From: Streptomyces sp. PTY087I2
GTDB lineage: Bacteria; Actinomycetota; Actinomycetes; Streptomycetales; Streptomycetaceae
Reading direction: 5' to 3'
NCBI RefSeq assembly: GCF_001687325.1
Contig: NZ_LZRD01000008.1
Span: 231,623 to 295,622 of the forward strand
Length of the DNA: 64,000 bases
The stretch's first letter is position 1; every line of letters starts with the position of its first letter. Both the position numbers and the translations under genes were made by a program. Under the pieces are notes generated by a model. The model did not search any database. It had not been told where the DNA came from and worked only from the letters and a program-made list of their open reading frames with translations. Below, piece after piece: positions 53,852-64,000 of the stretch.

Positions 53852-54021
53852 GATGCCGAGGTTACCGCTGTCGTCGCCCGTGAACACGTTCGCCTACTGG
53901 TTCACCCGACCGTGTCGCCTCCGAGCGGCCGGGAACTGACGCCGACTCATGGCGCCGGCGCCGCTTCGCGGCAGGGGCTGCGCACGAGCGGGGCTCGACG
54001 CGCCAGGTGCTGCTGGAGACG

Positions 54022-54705
54022 TCAGCCCTGTGCGGGCAGGACGCCCGCGGCCCCGCCGGTGCCCGGCTCCAGCGCGTCGAGCGCGCGACGCAGGCCGGTC
54101 AGCTTGCGCTCCAGGTGGGCGGCGGTGGCGACCGCGGCCGCGTCCGCGGATTCGTCGTCGAGCTGCTTGGAGAGCGCTTCCGCCTGCTCCTCGACCGCCG
54201 CGAGCCGTGCGGAGAGTTCGGCCAGCAGACCGGCCGGCTCCTTCTCGTGCTCGCCGCCCGCGTGGCCGTCGCCCTCCAACTGGAGCCGCAGCAGAGCCGC
54301 CTGCTCGCGGAGCTTGCAGTTCTTCATGTACAGCTCGACGAAGACCGAGACCTTCGCCCGCAGCACCCACGGGTCGAACGGCTTGGAGATGTAGTCCACC
54401 GCACCGGCCGCGTACCCGCGGAAGGTGTGGTGCGGACCGTGGTTGATCGCGGTGAGGAAGATGATCGGGATGTCCCGGGTCCGCTCCCGCCGCTTGATGT
54501 GCGCGGCGGTCTCGAAACCGTCCATGCCCGGCATCTGGACGTCCAGCAGAATGACCGCGAAGTCGTCCGTGAGCAGCGCTTTGAGCGCCTCCTCCCCTGA
54601 CGATGCCCGGACCAGTGTCTGATCGAGCGCAGAGAGGATGGCCTCCAGCGCCAGCAGATTCTCCGGCCGGTCATCGACCAGGAGGATCTTGGCCTTCTGC
54701 ACCAT
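54022..54705 (-). CDS. osaB: Response regulator OsaB (receiver plus coiled coil)
   Basis: A 227-residue protein: receiver domain (ILLVDDRPENLLALE, phospho-acceptor Asp in LLDVQMPGMDG, Lys in SKPFD), then a coiled-coil region of about 95 residues (LREQAALLRLQ...) and no DNA-binding domain. GAGGAGGG precedes the ATG at 54705; the longer frame to 54852 is not needed. It lies downstream of the hybrid kinase gene osaA, with 244 nt between. In S. coelicolor OsaB is needed for osmoadaptation and development. The output probably goes through protein-protein contact. Confidence 0.92.
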   Translation of the reverse strand: MVQKAKILLVDDRPENLLALEAILSALDQTLVRASSGEEALKALLTDDFAVILLDVQMPGMDGFETAAHIKRRERTRDIPIIFLTAINHGPHHTFRGYAAGAVDYISKPFDPWVLRAKVSVFVELYMKNCKLREQAALLRLQLEGDGHAGGEHEKEPAGLLAELSARLAAVEEQAEALSKQLDDESADAAAVATAAHLERKLTGLRRALDALEPGTGGAAGVLPAQG

Positions 54706-54949
54706 GGCCCGCCCTCCTCGCCCCGGAAATGCACCGGGTGCCGCCCCAGGGGACGACTCCCTTACGCCGTCCGTCCTTGTGCCGGTCATGGTAGCCGCAC
54801 CCCGCCCGTCACCACACCCTGTCACCGCGATGTCACTGTGCACATACCGCAAACGCGGTGGGAGACCAGAAGGTTCCCCGAATGCAGCGCGTTCACACCC
54901 GTTCGAGCACAGTCGGTCAACAACTCACGCCAATTCGCTCAATCCTCGA

Positions 54950-60466
<5,517 letters not shown>

Positions 60467-60810
60467 CGTGTCCCTCCCGCAGGGGTTGACCGTTTCACTC
60501 GGGCCTATCCGGAAGTTTGCCCAGTTCCACTTTGGCTCACCGCCACAGCACACCGTCAACGGGCGACCGGGCGGACGTCAAATCGTTGCAACGTACCAGG
60601 CCGGAACAGGTCGGCGGGCAACCTGCACCGGTTGCCCCCCATCCCTTGCACCGGGAGTCCATACTTGTGCGCCCGCGCACCACCACCGGGGCGACTTGTC
60701 CCGAACTAGGCCCTCGCGTACCCGGCGCCCTTGAGATACGTCTAGCCTGGCAAGCGAATCGAAGCGGCGATAAACGGGCACAGGACTCGGGGAAGCGACG
60801 AGACACCAAT
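60467..60810. promoter_or_regulatory. Divergent osaA / osaC promoter region
   Basis: These 344 nt separate two divergent stress genes and are more AT-balanced than the coding flanks. A GGGTAC motif on the minus strand (60718-60723) resembles the -10 of sigma-B-type promoters, but I find no matching -35 at the right distance. No ORF with a ribosome binding site is seen. Confidence 0.5.
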
Positions 60811-63438
60811 ATGGGGAGTGCTGTGATCACCGCGCGCGCGGCCGCCACCTTCGAACCGGTCGGACGCTCGGTCGCGACCGCCCGCGCCTTCGTCCGGGAC
60901 ACGCTCCAGGGGTGGGGCTACAACGATGTCGTCGACGATGCCGTCGTCCTCACCAGTGAGCTCGTGACCAACGCCGTCATCCACGCGGGCACGGCGGCCG
61001 ACGTCCTGTGCCTGCGCACCGAGGAAGGCGTCCGCGTCGAGGTCTCCGACCACTACCCGGAACGCGAGGTCCCGCTCCAGAGCAGCGCCCTCGACTTCGG
61101 CAGCCCGGACCGCGAGAACGGCCGCGGTCTGCTGCTCTGCGCCGCCCTGGCCTCCCGCTGGGGCGTCGAGTACAGCCCCACCCGCAAGCACGTCTGGTTC
61201 CAGCTGGACCTGCCCGACCGGCCCGTGGGCATCCGCTCCGCCGGTCCGGTCCTGCCCACCTCGCTCCTCCCGGTCACCGACCAGCGGATCCGGGTCGCCG
61301 TCGTCCAGATCGACAGCGTCGGCGCGATCAGCGCGTGGAACGACGACGCCGCGTACGTCTTCGGGCACACCGCGGAGCAGGTCACCGGAAAGCAGTTCAC
61401 CGACTTCGTGGCCTGGCCGCACACCCCCGGCACCAACACGGGCATCGCCGAAGCCCTCCAGCTCTCCCGCTGGGAGGGCAGCTACGGCATCCGCGGCGCG
61501 GACGGCCGGACCATCGCCGTCTACGCCTCGCATCTGCGGGTCCGCGACAACGACGGCGACCCGTCCACGGTCTGCCTCCTCGTCCGCGACGACGAACGCG
61601 CCGTCCTCCAGACCCCGGTCCGCGCCCCGGTCTCCGACGCCTCCTCCGACAGCCGCACCGCGGACCCGTTCGAGGTCTTCATCGGCTCCCCCGCCCCCGA
61701 CGACCTCGACGGCCTCCTCCAGCGGACGGTCGAGCGCGCCCGCGACATGCTCGACGCCGACGCCGCGTTCCTCCTCCTGGCCACCGACGACGAGACGGAG
61801 CTGGAGGTCCGCGCGACGACGGGCCTCCCCTCGGCCCGCCAGCGCTTCGCCCGGGTCCCCGTCGAAGCCGGAACGGGACGCTACGGCTCCGCCCGCATGC
61901 CGGCCGTGCACGAGGACCTGACCGCCGTCCCCGGCGCCGTCCCGCTCCTCACCGACACCGGAATGCGCTCGGTCGTCACGGTCCCGCTGAAGGTCGAGGG
62001 CCGGCTCACCGGTTCCCTCGGCGTCGCGGCGGAGGGCGCGGGCCGCTACTCGAACGAGGAGGCCCTGCGCCTCCAGTTCGCCGCCGACCGCATCGCGCTG
62101 GCCGTGGAGTCCGCCCGCCTCGGCGAGCTGGAACGGCTGCGCCGCGGCTCCCTGTCCTTCCTCGTCGAGGCTTCCGACCTGCTGGCCGGCACGCTCGACC
62201 GGGACCAGACCCTGGCGCTCATGGCCCAGATGACGGTCCCGACCCTGGCCACCTGGTGCGCCGTCTACACGATCGCGGACCAGTCCTCCGATCCGTACCT
62301 CTCGTACGTGCTCCACGAGGACGAGGACCTCATCGACGGCCTCAAGGCCCTGCTCTCGAAGATCGCCCCGCCGGATCCGGTCCCGACGCCGGGCGCCCGC
62401 GTCTGGGCCGCCCCTTCGGAGGCGGGCCACCGCGCGGCTCTGTCCACGTCGACCCGCAGCCTGGCCCACGACGCCCCGCTGAGCATGAGCACGGCCACCC
62501 GCACGACGCTCGCCACGGCCCAGGCCGTCGGCGGCGAGACGGTGGTCCTGCCGCTGGTCGCCCGCAACCGCGTGATCGGCATGCTGACGCTCGGGAAGCC
62601 GTCGGACGACCACTTCCGCCAGGAGATCCTGGAACTGGCCGAGGACCTGTCCCGCCGGGCCGCCCTGGCCCTGGACAACGCCCGCCTGTACTCGGAGCGC
62701 ATGGCGATCAGCCAGTCCCTCCAGCGCAGCCTGCTGCCCCCGGGCCTCCCCGACGTGCCGAACGTCGAGATCGAGGTCATCTACCGCGCGGCCGGCGAGG
62801 GCAACGAGGTCGGCGGCGACTTCTACGACGTCTTCCCGATCCGCGACGGCGCGTACGGCTTCGCCATTGGCGACGTCTGCGGTACGGGCCCGGAGGCGGC
62901 CGCCGTCACGGGCCTGGCCCGCCACGCGCTGCGCCTGCTGGCCCGCGAGGGCTTCGGCGGCCCGGCGGTCCTGGAGCGCCTCAACGCGGCGATCCTCGAC
63001 GAGGGCGCCCGCAGCCGCTTCCTGACCCTGCTGTACGGCGAGCTGTGGCCCCAGGAGGACGGCAGCGCCCTCCTGAAGGTCGTCTGCGCCGGCCACCCGC
63101 TGCCGCTGCGCCTGCGCCAGGACGGCTCCGTGGAGTCCGCCGCGGAACCGCAGCCCCTGCTCGGCGTGCTCGAAGACCTCGACCTGTACGAGCAGGAGGT
63201 CGTCCTCAACCCCGGCGACGTCCTGCTGTGCGTCACGGACGGCGTCACCGAACGCCGCGAGGGAACCCGCATGCTGGGCGACGACGGCCTCGCGGACGTC
63301 CTGTCGACGTGTACGGGCCTGACGGCCGGAGCGGTCGCCTCACGCATCCTGCGGGCCGTGGAACGCTTCGCCGCCGAGCCGGCCTCGGACGACATGGCGA
63401 TCCTGGCCATGCGCGTCCCGGAGCCTCCGCTGGTCTGA
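60811..63438 (+). CDS. osaC: Multidomain anti-sigma/phosphatase protein OsaC
   Basis: An 875-residue protein: RsbW-type kinase domain (ELVTNAVIHAG N-box, ENGRGLLL, residues 10-140), PAS domain (about 155-260), two GAF domains (about 290-435 and 450-640), and a PPM/SpoIIE phosphatase domain (EVGGDFYDVF, GDVCGTGPEAA, VTDGVTE, ASDDMAIL). In S. coelicolor the homologue acts as an anti-sigma factor that shuts off sigma-B after osmotic stress. The ATG at 60811 is used; a GTG at 60823 with GGGGAG upstream is an alternative. It is divergent from osaA. Confidence 0.92.
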   Translation: MGSAVITARAAATFEPVGRSVATARAFVRDTLQGWGYNDVVDDAVVLTSELVTNAVIHAGTAADVLCLRTEEGVRVEVSDHYPEREVPLQSSALDFGSPDRENGRGLLLCAALASRWGVEYSPTRKHVWFQLDLPDRPVGIRSAGPVLPTSLLPVTDQRIRVAVVQIDSVGAISAWNDDAAYVFGHTAEQVTGKQFTDFVAWPHTPGTNTGIAEALQLSRWEGSYGIRGADGRTIAVYASHLRVRDNDGDPSTVCLLVRDDERAVLQTPVRAPVSDASSDSRTADPFEVFIGSPAPDDLDGLLQRTVERARDMLDADAAFLLLATDDETELEVRATTGLPSARQRFARVPVEAGTGRYGSARMPAVHEDLTAVPGAVPLLTDTGMRSVVTVPLKVEGRLTGSLGVAAEGAGRYSNEEALRLQFAADRIALAVESARLGELERLRRGSLSFLVEASDLLAGTLDRDQTLALMAQMTVPTLATWCAVYTIADQSSDPYLSYVLHEDEDLIDGLKALLSKIAPPDPVPTPGARVWAAPSEAGHRAALSTSTRSLAHDAPLSMSTATRTTLATAQAVGGETVVLPLVARNRVIGMLTLGKPSDDHFRQEILELAEDLSRRAALALDNARLYSERMAISQSLQRSLLPPGLPDVPNVEIEVIYRAAGEGNEVGGDFYDVFPIRDGAYGFAIGDVCGTGPEAAAVTGLARHALRLLAREGFGGPAVLERLNAAILDEGARSRFLTLLYGELWPQEDGSALLKVVCAGHPLPLRLRQDGSVESAAEPQPLLGVLEDLDLYEQEVVLNPGDVLLCVTDGVTERREGTRMLGDDGLADVLSTCTGLTAGAVASRILRAVERFAAEPASDDMAILAMRVPEPPLV

Positions 63439-63475
63439 CTCCCGCCGTCCGACTCGGGTCGGCCCCTCTTCAACG

Positions 63476-63509
63476 CGAAAGGCCCCCGCCGTGTGGCGGG
63501 GGCCTTTCG
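63476..63509. terminator. Strong bidirectional terminator after osaC
   Basis: A perfect 15-bp stem (cgaaaggcccccgcc / ggcgggggcctttcg) with a GTGT loop, 37 nt after the osaC stop and just past the 3' end of the minus-strand tRNA. The A/T ends of the stem give U-rich tails on both strands. Confidence 0.92.
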
Positions 63510-63517
63510 TTGTTCCG

Positions 63518-63590
63518 AGCCCCAATGCGGAATCGAACCGCAGACCTTCTCCTTACCATGGAGACGCTCTACCGACTGAGCTATTGGGGC
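63518..63590 (-). tRNA. tRNA-Thr (anticodon GGT)
   Basis: A 73-nt tRNA. The acceptor stem is gccccaa/ttggggc, the D arm contains agctcagtcggtagagc, the anticodon stem is tctcc/ggaga with loop atggtaa (anticodon GGT, reading ACC/ACU), and the T arm contains ggttcgattcc. CCA is not encoded. It lies downstream of the rRNA operon on the same strand. Confidence 0.95.
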
Positions 63591-63613
63591 CTCGTTGCAC
63601 TGTGGCAACGAGG
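63590..63613. other. Hairpin at the tRNA 5' flank
   Basis: A 9-bp inverted repeat (cctcgttgc / gcaacgagg) with a 6-nt loop abuts the first base of tRNA-Thr on the minus strand. It may shape 5' processing of the precursor. Confidence 0.5.
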
Positions 63614-63722
63614 TAAACCATACACGGGATCAGGGGATACGCATAATCGCGATCACGGGGGGTATGGCAGGCTGGCCGGCCGCCGTTCCGGGGTTTCGGG
63701 GCTCCGCGTCCGGAACGCAGAA

Positions 63723-63750
63723 AAGCCCCGCACCAAAAGGTGCGGGGCTT
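63723..63750 (-). terminator. rRNA operon terminator
   Basis: A perfect 12-bp stem (aagccccgcacc / ggtgcggggctt) with an AAAA loop lies just past the 5S gene on the minus strand, followed by T residues in that direction. Confidence 0.9.
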
Positions 63751-63763
63751 CCCCACAAAGATT

Positions 63764-63882
63764 GTTCGGCGGCGTCCTACTCTCCCACAGGGTCCCCCCT
63801 GCAGTACCATCGGCGCTGAAAGGCTTAGCTTCCGGGTTCGGAATGTAACCGGGCGTTTCCCTAACGCAATGACCACCGAAAC
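63764..63882 (-). rRNA. rrf: 5S ribosomal RNA
   Basis: About 119 nt on the minus strand, beginning gtttcggtggtcattgcg and ending gtaggacgccgccgaac. It contains the conserved ccgaacccggaagctaagcc segment. The ends pair as in helix I. It follows 23S rRNA by roughly 80 nt. Confidence 0.97.
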
Positions 63883-63961
63883 ACTATGAAACTGTGAACA
63901 CCGGACAAAAACACGGCTGTTCGTTATTTCAGAACTAACACAGTGGACGCGAGCAACTGAG

Positions 63962-64000
63962 GACAAGCCCTCGGCCTATTAGTACCAGTCAGCTCCACCC
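63962..64000 (-). rRNA. rrl: 23S ribosomal RNA, 3' end only
   Basis: The minus strand reads ...ctgactggtactaataggcc then gagggcttgtcc, the conserved actinobacterial 23S 3' terminus. The gene continues beyond the window. The exact 3' end is approximate. Confidence 0.92.

Noticed and set aside
60700..60745. A sigma-B-type promoter for osaA based on GGGTAC at 60718-60723
   Set aside because: No matching GNNTT-type -35 lies 14-16 nt upstream; the hexamer alone is weak evidence.

Overview
The window is very GC-rich (about 70 percent or more by eye), uses GTG starts freely and carries a gene order I recognise as Streptomyces core chromosome. From memory it matches the S. coelicolor stretch from about SCO5801 down to SCO5746. 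Most of it is conserved core genes rather than accessory DNA. I see no CRISPR array, prophage, intact transposase gene or origin.

Layout. 1-4946 (minus strand): an NRPS-independent siderophore operon with a 2,4-diaminobutyrate-type aminotransferase, two IucA/IucC synthetases (one cut by the window edge) and a GNAT acyltransferase. 5248-7860: two tandem paralogous trypsin-like protease lipoproteins. 7951-19141 (mostly minus): hflX, an M1 peptidase, the RelA/SpoT homologue rshA, dapF, a membrane protein, miaA, a LigB-like protein and miaB, with one plus-strand antitoxin-like gene. 19279-22482: a TAXI solute-binding protein facing a two-component system. 22870-26410: the glutamate ABC importer gluABCD. 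26587-30452: a flavin monooxygenase, a cysteine-rich leader peptide with cysteine dioxygenase and rhodanese genes, and an unknown gene. 30550-35278: recX-recA under an SOS-type promoter, an SDR, an AI-2E family permease and a DUF3046 gene.

35358-44136: an alpha-alpha barrel protein, an araC-azlC-azlD operon, the giant helicase lhr and an Fpg/Nei glycosylase. A 166-bp MITE-like element abuts the glycosylase stop codon. 44335-53851: an SDR, small stress proteins (CsbD-like, Dps), clgR, cinA, pgsA, rimO, a RodZ-like HTH membrane protein and ftsK. 54022-63438: the osmostress locus osaB, osaA (12 HAMP units) and divergent osaC. 63518-64000 (minus): tRNA-Thr(GGT), 5S rRNA and the 3' end of 23S rRNA.

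The most interesting signal is at 28507-28705. A 28-codon leader ORF ending in three Cys codons lies downstream of a promoter positioned to give a leaderless mRNA. Its last codons are perfectly complementary, over 8 nt, to the ribosome binding site of the cysteine dioxygenase gene. This suggests translation-coupled cysteine sensing. Other points worth checking are an RshA whose synthetase domain appears to have lost the segment carrying a catalytic Asp, a 12-residue repeat inserted in a siderophore synthetase, the MITE-like element, a palindrome in front of gluA, and several probable leaderless genes.
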